Below are positions 22,625 through 32,879 of a DNA stretch of 64,000 bases, piece by piece. Positions within the stretch are counted from its first letter, which is position 1. Each line of letters begins with the position of its first letter. A program made the position numbers and the translations under genes. A model generated the notes under the pieces. That model did no database searches. It saw only the letters and a program-made list of their open reading frames with translations, and was not told the origin of the DNA. Source of the DNA: Pycnopodia helianthoides. Lineage: Eukaryota; Echinodermata; Asteroidea; Forcipulatida; Asteriidae. The DNA lies in NCBI GenBank assembly GCA_032158295.1, contig CM063253.1, positions 2,511,001-2,575,000 of the forward strand, read 5' to 3'.

Positions 22625-23095
22625 TACATGTAGTCTTATATAGCGCACGTGTCTATCAATAAGGTACTCAAGGTGGTTGAACAAACGAAGCATTTTAAGA
22701 CAGGTTTTTAAATTATTTTTAATATGAGACCAATTGGTGCTGTTGTGCATTCAGCAGCCACTGCCAGAAACACCGGGGCAAACCCCTTCTCTTAGTGATA
22801 AGTGTAACTGGGTTCTTTCATGAGCACTACATAACACACGGACTACAGCTTCAGTCTCATCCGAAGGACAAATCAATAATGGTTAATAATAATAACTAGT
22901 TTTATATAGCGCATTTCACAATAACGTATCAATGCGCTTTACATTAGTGCCCTGGTCATTGGGCCAATAGCATTCTGTAATCTTTCTCAGCTCCCTGGGA
23001 GTATACAGCCCGTGCTGCCGTGGCGCACCAAAGGGCTTTTTCATACACAATATAAACCTCTACCCTCGCAGGTACCCATTTATACCCCTAAGATA
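22625..23095. mobile_element. Two adjacent SINE fragments
   Basis: 22625-22885 resembles the Leu-SINE body on the minus strand (CCCCTTCTCTTAGTGATAAG, CTGGGTTCTTTCATG). 22890-23095 is the ATATAGCGCATTTCAC family also seen at 18690. Confidence 0.6.
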
Positions 23096-23148
23096 TCTTC
23101 ATAATGGTTATGAAGTCAGACACAGTGTTATGAAAACATTTAATTTCA

Positions 23149-23154
23149 TTTATT
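23149..23154 (-). terminator. YJU2B: Candidate YJU2B polyadenylation signal
   Basis: TTTATT on the plus strand reads AATAAA on the minus strand, 244 bases after the YJU2B stop codon. It lies at the edge of a dispersed repeat (23150-23340) whose other copy is at 34550-34720, so the mRNA end may be supplied by, or disrupted by, that repeat. Confidence 0.4.
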
Positions 23155-23340
23155 CTGGTTGTGAAGCCAAGGACTCTCAGAAAGCGAACTTAATCACTAT
23201 ACTAGCCAAGAACCCGTGGAGAGAAGACAATGAAGGAAGTTTCAGTTTTAGGTGTGGAGGGAAAACCCCCAGAGAATATTCCAGGGAAAATCCACGCAAT
23301 CCGCAGGGACTAAAAACCCAATCCACGTAGTGCCTCGGTG
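23150..23340 (+). repeat. Dispersed repeat in the YJU2B 3' flank
   Basis: GGTTGTGAAGCCAAGG, GAGAGAAGACAA and GGAAGTTTCAGTTTTAGGTG match 34550-34720 closely over about 180 bases. Noncoding. Confidence 0.7.
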
Positions 23341-23397
23341 AACAAGCTCCCACATAAATTAAAAAAAAAATTAAAACTCTCTCCTGGTTTGGCATGT

Positions 23398-26300
23398 TTA
23401 ATCATCGCTGTCGCTACTACTGTAATCACATGACACTAGGGATTTAATGCCCCCGTCACCGTGATGTGTCCCTTTCAAATTTCCCACAGATTGTGCTGTA
23501 CCATCTTCCGAGTGCCTTATTAAGTCTCGACAAGCTGTACCACTTTGCAATTGACTCGTTTCCGAGTTGGCCAGGTTTTTCACGATGGCGCGCTCCTCGC
23601 TCTTTCTGCCGTTTCCCTCCAGCACTCCATCTTGCATTCCACGCTGTTGTTCATCACTTGAGGATGGAAAAACATGTTCCGAAGTGGATGTTCTCCGCTG
23701 TACTTCACAATGATTTGAATCACCATTTTCCAACTCCACAGACAATTCTTTCCCCTCACTCCGGCGCTTCTCAACATCTTTTTGACTTTTCCTCCTCTTC
23801 ACCCCAGCTATCCCGATCTCATTTTCAACTCTTTTCCGCGCTAATTTCTTCACAGGCTCGGCGCCAAAGTCACTGAAACCGCCGCCACCTCTCTTCATGG
23901 ATTTGAGTTTCTCGATGAGGTCGACGCCCTTTTTGATATCCGAGGAAGTTCTGGACGGCAACATTTTAGGAGATGAGGGCGCCATTGCAGGCGGTTCGGG
24001 ATTGGACGACGGGGAGGAATGCAATTGCACTGGTTTTGAGGAGAAGATGCTCCTGTTTGAAATTTCTGCTCTTTTTCGTTTCTGTTTATCATCAGATGCT
24101 GAAAAGTAAAAACCAAAAAAAACGATCATTTAAACCAGGCATGATATTCGACTATTGACAAATCATTATAATTACTATCATTATTATTATTATTGGTTTA
24201 TTTCATCCAAGAAAAAATCATAAAAGATTGTACATTATGGCGACCGATAGGTTGAATTGAACTATATACGTTAAAAGGGTTATACCAAATTGAGTCAAGT
24301 AGAATATTTGACCAACAAAACCAAACAAAACTCTATCAAGTAGACAATAACAAAAAATGTTTATATAAAATTAGCAGGGGAGATGGCCTTAGCTTTCGAT
24401 CCAAACCGGACCTTTCTCATATAATTGCTCTATTATGTACAGTAATACATTAAAAAGGGTTATACAAAATTGAGTCAAGGAAAATATTTGACAAACAAAA
24501 CTCTATCAAGTAGACAAAAAGACAACCAAGGTGTACATACATATATAAATGCACTATACAGTCATACATTAAAAAGGTTAGAAATACAAAATTGAGTCAA
24601 GTAGAATATTTCAAAAAATAAAACCAAACAAAGTTCTATCAAGTTGACAAAAAGGCAGAACAAAATTACATAATTGTACTTTACGATGATACATTAAAAA
24701 GGGTAATAAAAAAGGGAGTCAGGAAGAAAAAAAAAAAAAACAGACATTAAGTGAATGCATTTGTAAAATATAAAATTAATGCTATGACTCATTTAATTTG
24801 CACTACTCACTCTCTACTGCGCTGTACTGCAGCAGCGACGCCAGTTTCTTGTCCTCTTCATTTTCAGGAACTAAAGTGATATCCAAAGACGACTTAACCA
24901 GCAACGCCTGATCCCTGTCCACTGCGGACTTGATTTCTTTTTTTTCCATCTGAAAGAAATATCCTCAAGTATTACAATCTGAACAAGAATGTAAACAAGC
25001 TTGTTCCTGGTGAGGAAAAGTGCTTCATTATTTATTGTGCTTAAGCAGCTCTATGAAGTTGTGCCTTGGTTTAAAATACAATCACAGACGTAGCTACTAA
25101 TTGTAGGCCTACAATCTGTATTGTATAAGATCAGATTGCCACAAATGTTACTAGGAGATTAATGTTTGAAGGGTTTAACCGATTTACCAGTTAAATAGTA
25201 AACCAGTTAAATGGTTAACCGGTTAAATGAATAACCGGTTAACCGGTTAAATGGTTAACCAGTCGCAACCCTAAAATAATGCCTACCCTGAATTTCTGTC
25301 TCAGCATCCGATTCTGGTCGAAATCGTTCTTCCAACTTGTTTGTGTGGTCTCCAGTTCATGCAGGGTTGGGATGACCTTTGCTAACTTTGAGCTGTCATC
25401 AACGCCATGCTCCAACTTGAACATAGGATCAGCTGCCAACTTCTTGACGGTTTCTCGGTCTGCAAGTTAAAGATCAAAAAAGGTAAATACAATGTGCAAA
25501 GCGCTCTTACACAATTTATAATACAAGGAAGGTAGTGGTAGCACTTAAAGACTAACTAATTACATGGCGTGTCGTGGCCGAGCGGATAAGAGCACCGGAT
25601 TCAAGCTCTGATGTTTCTGTTCAGCAGAGTGTGGGTTCGAGTCCCAGTCGTGACACTTGTGTCCTTAAGCAAGACATTTAACCATTATTGCTTCGTCCTT
25701 CGGATGGGACGTAAAGCCGTTGGTCCCGTGTGTTGTGTAATGCACGTAAAAGAACCCAGTGCACTTATCGAAAAGAGAAGGGGTTCGCCCCGGTGTTCCT
25801 GGTTTGATTGGCAGCATATTGCGCCACAGCACCTTGTAAACCATTACATTGTGCTATGTAAACGAATAGGTCTCAACCTTCAAAAAGTAGCTCCACATAT
25901 ATACCTTGCAGGAAAATACTGACTGTTGAAGCGCCTTGAGCGTCACTGAGTGACGGATATGAGCGCATAAGAAGCCACTATTATTATTATTATTATTACA
26001 TTAAAAAACTGCATGAGCTTTCGTAGCAACAACCACTTCATCAAATGCAATGGTGGGGACAAGCCAAGTACATGTATATATACAGGAAAGTAACGGTATA
26101 TGTACTTGGCTTGTCCCCTTCATTGCATCTGATGAAGTGGTTGTTGCTACGAAAGCTCATGCAGTTTTTTATATTCTTTAAGTGCTACCACTACCTTCCT
26201 TGTTTTATCAATCAGACTAACACCGCTAATTTTTAGTTCAATTTATAATGTAAAAAGGATTTTAAGGATTCATAAAAAATGCCATAGGTACTGCTATCTT

Positions 26301-29300
26301 CTGTATAATAATAACAATGATTGGTTCTTATATAGCTCACATATATCCTAGTAGCTAGATCAATGCACTTTACAACATCATAATCCCCGTTTATCAGGCA
26401 TACTTTTTGAACATTCCTCCAACTTTCTCAACTCCCTGGGTAGCATACAACCCAAACCTGCTTAAAAATAAGCATGAAGGGGTTTTTTCAAACACAATAC
26501 TGTCTAAGCCCTCTCAGGTTCCCATTTGTACACCTAGGTTAAGAGAAGCAATTATGGTCCAAGGACACAAGTGTCATGACCGGGAATCTAACCCTCACTG
26601 CGATGATTTAATCATTAGAAGTTGAGTCCGTTGCAGTAGACACACCAAGGTTGCTTTATGTTGCTTTTATTTGTCATCATTAAAGCATTTACCAAATTTA
26701 ACTTGGAGCCAATGTAATTTCTTTAATTTCTCGGCGGAGTGACACACCCCTTTGGTTTTCATTCACAATTGTCTTTCTCCTTGGCAGCCCATGTTTTGTG
26801 TTGTCTGTTGCTCCCTGGTTTGTTGTCCAATTTCTATTTCCTTTGTTTTTTGTGGCCCTTTTTGTGTGTTCTCTCTTTGCCTTTGTAATCGTTTGTTTTT
26901 TAATTTGATTTTAATCCATGCTGTTTATTTGGGATGGGGCGGTTTTCATATTTATATACTTTTATTTCAATTCTTGCTGTATATTGGGATGAGGCAGTTT
27001 TCATATTTTTGATATATTTTACTAATTTTGTATTTTCTGTATACATTATTTAAAACCCTTATTGTGCAGAGACCCACCTTCTGTTAGGACCTGCTCGTTC
27101 TCGGCCATGTCCCATTTCTGGTTCTTGCGAGAGGCTCCCGTCACGATGGAGTAATCACACTTCATCGGGTTCGTTTCCATCTCAAAGTAATGGTCACACA
27201 GGTGGCACTTCATCCTAAATCGATAAATTGGGGTGCTGTAGTAGTTCCCCACTTTCGTCTTCTCCGCATTATAGCGCACACCTGCAGGAACGTCAGGGAA
27301 GAAAGTAAGTTAAGTGGTGGGTAGCCGTGATAGTCCGGTTATTGCAGAAAGGAAATTGTAGCACTTTAACCCTCCTACTCTCAGTGACTCTTGGCAACAT
27401 TTTCCAGTGAGTTGACCAACCATTTGAAACCATTCGACTGCCAAGGTTGTGTACGGTGGCACAACTGTGCACAGAACTAACTGTGTACTGTGTACATGCA
27501 TTCTCTCATGGTATCATATTGCAGGCTGGCATAGTTTATCTATCATTCAAAACCACAGTGAATGGTATTGAATGGTCAGACAGCAAGAGGGTTAATGACT
27601 AACTAATAAGAAATATCAGTAGGCCTACATGTAGCTTTCGTAGCAACAACTACTTCATCAGATGCAATGAATAAAAACAACTTTAACCCTCCTACTGTCA
27701 GTAACTCTTGGCAACATTTTCCAGTGAGTTGACCAACATTTGAAACCATTCGACTGCCAAGGTTGTGTACGGTGGCACAATTGTGCACAGAACTAACCGT
27801 GTACTGTGTACATGCATTCCCTCATGGTATCATTATTGCAGGCTGGCATAGTTTAACTATCATTCAAAACACAGTGAATGGTTTGAATGGTACAGTCTAA
27901 ACAAAGGATGGTAATGAGTCAGTAACGTAGTGTGACAACAAGCCACGATCTCTATTCAATAATAAATGCCTGCTGATGCAAAATAAAAGAAAAAACACAA
28001 TTTTTTAACTTTCAAATTCTTGATTAGGCCTAACTGTCAAAAAAAAACGGTGGGTGTAGTTCTATTACAAACATATTATTGGAAAAGTTTGCAAGCATTG
28101 CCTCTGACTTGCTTGGAGGGAATGGTAACTATCCAGACAAGAGATAATATTTTGGGGGCAACTTTTCCCCCCTGCAGAGTCAAATCCGACCCAGTCTTGT
28201 CATACCGAGCATCCCATGGGGCATGCCTTACATTATAATTACACAATTCCATATCAAACTGGCCATAGCAATGTATTTCATTTCATTTCATTTGATAATT
28301 TCACAGGTAATGATACAGTTTTAAGCACAATGAATAAAAACGATCAGGAAGACACAAACTGGCCAACAGTAAAACCAAAAAAAGTAGCAGGCCAGAAGGA
28401 TTTCAAAAAAAGTAAACTTTAAAATCACTGTTCGGTTGATCTCCTGATGCTACAAAAGGAACAGACAAAAAAGGCAATCAATATAATAGTAACATGGCTT
28501 TGAGAAATATGCAAGATTGAACAGTGTACAAACATCAAATTACAAATACAAAAAGCACAAAATACATATCATAATAATACAAATACTAAAAAGCAATTCT
28601 GGTGAGATTTTTAAATATAAGGGAGTAAAAAAAGCAAGTTATCATATAATAGCACGAGCAATTTTTGAAAGTGTTGCTAGACAGTTTGGGACAAGGGATC
28701 TACCAGACCAGGGGGCTAAAATAGTATCTTTAATGCACGTGGGTAAAACTTCCAGATTTGACCTTTTATCTTATTCTTAAAGGAACATTACAGAATTGGT
28801 AAGAACAAATATACTTTTTGATCACAGATTTACATAAAACTTACACGGTCTAATGATGATGATAGTAGAAAACATCCCTTGAAATATTTCTGTCTGAAAT
28901 GCCATATTTGATGAGAAATGAATAAACTAACTTGCCGATTGGAGTTTATCGCTCAGTGAGCGTTTTATTCATTTGTTGAATCTATACGATTTCATGCAAA
29001 ATGTGTAATCGGTTTTTCACTATTTTCTCGTGACCCAGATGACCGATTGATCTCAAACTTCCACAGGTTTGTCAGTTTATGTATATGGTGGATTACATAA
29101 AGTGCTTACACTGCCAGCAACTTTTTGTTAGCAAAAACCAATTCTGTAATGTTCCTTTAATTGTGGGCGAATCCTCGATGCTTACCCATGCCGATGTGTT
29201 TGCCGCATCCTCCACACCAGATGTTGTACGGCATCTCAAAGCGGATGACCAGGATTCCCTCGCTGAGTCGCTTGGCCCGTTCCCGTAGAGGGTGCGAGTT

Positions 29301-30728
29301 GCGGTACTTGTTGATTGACCCATGTTTGCTTGGATCAAAGTCCGGTGGGTAGTAGCGATTGACTGCTTTCCTGTCAGACTGAGATAAAAAAAGTCGGGAT
29401 AGAATTATTGTACCTCATGTGACCGCTGCAAACTTACAGAACAGTTGATCCTACATGGACCATAAAGGTATAGCATCATCTTGATTGTTCTAAAATACAA
29501 CGAATTAAGGTTCCACCCCTGTGTTTCGACACCCCTATCCAAACAAATAGAGGGCCTTTTAATGTAACCTGAATAGCACTCCGCACTAATGCGTAAAAAT
29601 AGAAGCAAGTACCCGGATCTCTGACAATGTGTAAAATTTCACTAATGTGCTTGCGCGTACATGTCTACATTTGATGTTAACTTGCATGTGCGGGATATAC
29701 TCTTAAAGGAACATTACAGAATTGGTTTTTGCTAACAAAACATTCTGACAGTGTATCACTTTATGTAATCCCGTATACACAGATGACAAACCTTCAGAAG
29801 TTTGAGATCGATCGGACCCCCATCCCTTGGGTCACAAGAAGTAGTGACGAAACCTATTACCATTTGCATGAAATCATATAGATTCAACAAATGAATAAAA
29901 ACGCTCATCGAGCGATAAACTCAATCGGAAAAATTAGTTAATTCATTTCTCATCCAAAATATGGCATTTCAGACAGAAAATAGATTCAAGGATGTTTTCG
30001 ACACCCCTATCCATCATAAGGCCGTGTAAGTTTATGGGAAATGTAATCTGTGATCAAAAAGATATTCTACAAGTTTTTTTCTTACCAATTCATGTTTAAT
30101 GTTCCTTTAAGGGAGCTTGCACAGTACTCAACAGATGCAAATGCACTATGTGTGTACTGACTCAGTGACTGTAGTTTAGTGCAGTTTGGCATGCCGTTCA
30201 TGCGGTGATTGCATCAACGCCAATAGCCGTGCAACTGCAAGTCATTTTTGGGACCACTTGGGTCCCATGTAAATTGCTTCGTTGCGTGAAGGAAACAAAC
30301 TCACGCACTTTAAACAGGTCCCAATTGAATAAGCGAGAGACGTACACAGTCTGTCTATGGTGGAATGTTTGTTTGACAGTTGGTATTTTGAGCAAAAAGA
30401 AAATTGACTATACTAGTGTTACATGCTATACTCCTAAAACTATGATGTTCGTTCCGCTATCGTATAGTATTAGTAGTAGTAGTAAGTAGGTAGTGCGGAG
30501 GGAGTGCTGTTGAAATCAATTTCTGCCAATGCCACTCAGGAGTCAGTAGCCCCTGTGTGGAAAGGTCAAGGGGAAGGAGTAAGTTAGTTAGCCCCATTGA
30601 TAGTGCCAATACGCTAGACTCCCTCCACTTCTTGAAGCGGAGGAGTTCAGCGTATTGGCACAATCATAAATAATGGGGCTAGAGGAGTAGGTAGGCCAAC
30701 TCTCCTGCTGGCTTTATGCTCTCACCAT
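23398..30728 (-). CDS. YJU2B: YJU2B (CCDC130): YJU2-family splicing factor
   Basis: Nuclear protein of the YJU2/CWC16 family. The paralogue YJU2 (CCDC94) acts at the first catalytic step of the spliceosome; YJU2B is assumed to work there too. Coding exons on the minus strand: 30726-30728 (ATG only), 29186-29378, 27078-27281, 25287-25459, 24811-24949, 23398-24098, with TAA at 23398-23400. All phases agree and give 470 aa; human CCDC130 is about 396, the extra length being in the low-complexity tail. Family hallmarks: NRYYPPDFDP near residue 8, RNSHPLRERA, then two CxxC pairs (Cys56/Cys59 in WCGGC and Cys91/Cys94 in MKCHLC) that form the expected zinc site, followed by GNYYSTPIYRFRMKC and MFKLEHG. 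The last exon is Ser/Lys/Glu-rich with several basic patches and an acidic SSSDSDD end. Confidence 0.94.
24266..24726. repeat. Degenerate tandem repeat in YJU2B intron 5
   Basis: Four units (about 24266, 24448, 24566 and 24690) each start CATTAAAAAGGGTTATA or similar, followed by AAATTGAGTCAAGTAGAATA and CTCTATCAAGTAGACAA. Units decay and shorten towards the exon at 24811. Confidence 0.75.
25165..25262. repeat. AACCGGTTAA-type simple repeat
   Basis: Irregular array of GTTAACCGGTTAAAT-like words, strongly self-complementary, ending 25 bases before YJU2B exon 4 at 25287. Confidence 0.75.
25566..25992 (+). mobile_element. Leu-tRNA-headed SINE nested in a retroelement-like copy
   Basis: Head GGCGTGTCGTGGCCGAGCGG, tail GAAGCCACTATTATTATTAT. 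Flanked by ATTACAT at 25559-25565 and about 25993-25999, a 7-base target duplication. Copies at 9140 and 11260 lack the insert. Confidence 0.88.
26124..26163 (+). ncRNA. Hammerhead-ribozyme-like motif
   Basis: Stem I TGCAT (26124-26128) pairs with ATGCA (26159-26163). Core CTGATGA is 26129-26135, one extra A follows, stem II GTGG/CTAC has loop TTGTTG, and GAA is 26151-26153. Stem III is the palindromic AGCT (26154-26157), with C at 26158 as the cleavage-site base. This matches the minimal, short-stem-III hammerheads of Penelope-like elements and retrozymes. The extra base after the core is a departure from the textbook consensus. Confidence 0.6.
27366..27595 (-). mobile_element. Family E miniature element (copy 3)
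   Basis: Intact TTAA on both sides, CCCTCCTACTCTC ... AGACAGCAAGAGGG. Lies within YJU2B intron 2, 85 bases from exon 3. Confidence 0.9.
27683..27902 (-). mobile_element. Family E miniature element (copy 4, right end lost)
   Basis: Left TTAACCCTCCTACTGTC intact. The right side decays after GAATGGTTTGAATGGT, without GAGGGTTAA. Confidence 0.8.
28777..29160 (-). mobile_element. TTAA miniature element family A (copy 2)
   Basis: TTAAAGGAACATTACAGAAT on the left, ATTCTGTAATGTTCCTTTAA on the right, opposite orientation to copy 1. It ends 25 bases from the YJU2B exon 2 donor. Confidence 0.9.
29703..30110 (+). mobile_element. TTAA miniature element family A (copy 3, rearranged)
   Basis: Both TTAA ends are present, but the body has changes unlike the other copies, e.g. 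a CGACACCCCTATCCATCATA stretch where others have ACTATCATCATCATTAG. The same TTCGACACCCCTATCC also occurs at 29525, outside the element. Confidence 0.8.
30589..30681. repeat. Hairpin-forming inverted repeat beside the YJU2B first exon
   Basis: AGCCCCATTGATAGTGCCAA on the left and TTGGCACAATCATAAATAAT then GGGGCT on the right, with GGAGT and ACTCC inside. It lies within the first intron, about 45 bases from the ATG-only exon. Confidence 0.75.
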
Positions 30729-30730
30729 CT

Positions 30731-32100
30731 TGATAAAGTTTCCTCAGCCAGTCAGCACACCCTTTGTCTCTGATGATTGATAGTGAACTGACGTGTAATT
30801 ACTAAACTTAGTTAGTGATAAACAGTCAGTAGGATACACCGCCAAACCACTCTATGTTGTCCAACGTAGCCTGTGCTTGGACGATATAAATGCAATGGCA
30901 ATTGCCATGGTATGATTTTTGAGGTAGAAATGATCCAACATTATGAGAACACAATTTCCACTCAACCAGAGCTCGCCATTTAACAACACGAGTATAGCGC
31001 CACCAAGCGAGAAACTATGGAGGTGAAGATTCGGAGAAACTAGCACACTGACATGCACAAACACTGTAAAACACAAACTGACACACATAGACCCCGCGAC
31101 AGTTAGTGAATGCTATAAAAACTTGCCGACGGAAGGCGAGGCAAAAAGTGCTAGGTGAATATTATAAATGTATTTTAACGCTGTGGCAGGAGAATCTGTG
31201 CCCCCCGCCCCGCGAAGGAAACAAACGTAAATTTGTGTACAAATTCGTCTGACAAAGAGCGCCCTCTTTTGAATCAACGTCCTTCAAAGCCCGTCAGTAC
31301 CGGGGATAACATTTCCTGACACACCCTTCCCCGCCCACATGCCACGGACCACAAACCAAAAAACTTTTGTAGAGTTTCTGAACTTTGAAATATATATGGG
31401 AGACCGTAAACTGAGAATTCTTGATATTATTATTTCGAAAATTATCTTGATCTGAAGTTCCCTAATAGATATTTTGAAGTCAGCTTTGAATTATGGAAAA
31501 AAAAAATTATTTTGTGGGCAGTGTTTTATTTACAGCCCTCAGGGTCCCTTGGGTTCACCAATGAGGATATATAATAGGTACCATCATAGCTCAAGCATGG
31601 ATGGGCCAATAATAAGTTTTAAAAGTACAACTTAGGCAAGCCAACAGAACCATCATAATTAACCTATTGGATAATACCCGAGAAAAATGAGTAATTTTTA
31701 AAATAATGTAGGCCATTGTATGATTATAAACTGATCAAACCTGTATCTGCTGATATATAGGTTAGACTCAATTGCATCCCTTATTCCCATCAATGGATGT
31801 CAGGTACCAAAGTATTCAAAGGTATTAGGCCAAAAAAAAAAAAAAAACATGTTCAGTAGCGTCCCGCCCGCTTCCTATTAGAGGCCGCCTCCTTTTTTTT
31901 AGGATCAATTTTTACGATCTCTGACCCCCCCCCCAAAAAAAAAATCAATTCTAAAACACATGACATCGTATTTTTTTACTCGAGCACACGGGGAAAAACA
32001 CGAAGAAAAAAGCTGGCAACCATCTTGAAAAAAATCTCGGACGTTTGTCTTAGTGAAACTTGTGTCGGGCGGCCATTAAAAAAGGCCCGCCTCCTCCTTT
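30731..32100. other. YJU2B upstream region
   Basis: Probable promoter and 5' UTR of YJU2B (minus) followed by AT-rich spacer. No TATA box identified. 31800-32100 is rich in A and C homopolymers. Confidence 0.35.
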
Positions 32101-32104
32101 TATC

Positions 32105-32560
32105 AAAAGGCAAGAGCTAAACATGTTTTAAAAAAAATATTTTGCCTTATACAAAATTGGTAAGGATACAAAACGACATTGTTTAATTTTAGTCTGAAAG
32201 CTTACTGATTATGCAGCTCATATTAAAACCTTTTTTTCAATGAAATATTTTCCCTCTGAAATGAATTCATACTCAATAAAACTGTATCTGAAAACCTAAA
32301 AAACTCAAAGCGAATTTTGCTTTTCACAACCAAAATATTAAGGACAACGTGTTTTACACGCTGAAAATTGTGCACGTTTTTCACAATTTTCTCCCGCCTC
32401 ATCACACAACGGATTCAGCCAAAATTTTCACAGGTTTATTTTATGTATATAGTTGGTTACACAAAACTGAACACTGTTTGCGGCTATTTTTGTCAGCTCT
32501 ACCAGTCCTTACAATCCCTAAATGGCAAAGTACCGTTTGGTTTTTGGAACCGTTCGATTG
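32105..32560. mobile_element. Diverged family C-like palindromic element
   Basis: ACAAAATTGGTAAGGATACA near the left and AGCTCTACCAGTCCTTACAA near the right, with TTTTCACAGGTTTATTTTAT inside, resemble family C. The TTAA ends are not clear. A further end, ACCAATCGTACCTTCCCTTTAA, closes at 32875. Confidence 0.5.
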
Positions 32561-32879
32561 TTTTAATCCTGTAAAAAATGTACATAATAATATACAAAAC
32601 TAACCTGTGAAACTTTTTTAGGGGTAGCGTTTTTGAGATATCGCTAAAAGTCTGGAGCGATTATGTCCATGCATGAAGAATGATCCCTTGACAGAAACGA
32701 TTTTCAGATTTAATTTTGGGGATAAAAACTGACATCTTTTTCCATATCCACATTATTTTTAATTGAAATGTTTCTCAAAATGCCTTTATACTATCGAAAG
32801 TTGCTGTACTTCTAACCAAGCAAGTTATCATTTGTATACATTTTTAGAGTGATTACCAATCGTACCTTCCCTTTAAGGC

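Larger units (their letters stand above)
25525..26215. mobile_element. Retroelement-like repeat copies 3, inverted pair with nested SINE
   Basis: A minus-orientation copy (25525-25565 plus 25993-26090) and a plus-orientation copy (26090-26215) meet tail to tail around the GGGGACAAGCCAAGTACATG block. Both carry the hammerhead-like segment (26010-26048 minus, 26124-26163 plus). A Leu-SINE is inserted in the first. Confidence 0.7.
27345..27960 (-). mobile_element. Retroelement-like repeat copy 4, split by two family E elements
   Basis: TGTAGCACTTTAA, then family E, then TTAATGACTAACTAATAAG, the hammerhead-like segment (27630-27667), GATGCAATGA, a second family E, and a CAACAAGCCACGATCTCTAT end. 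Confidence 0.65.

Noticed and set aside
23466..23876. 136-codon plus-strand open frame
   Set aside because: It lies opposite the last YJU2B exon and is a shadow of that coding sequence.
24781..26640. Possible CRISPR-like direct repeats
   Set aside because: Repeats are diverged, unevenly spaced intron repeats in a eukaryotic gene; no array or cas genes.
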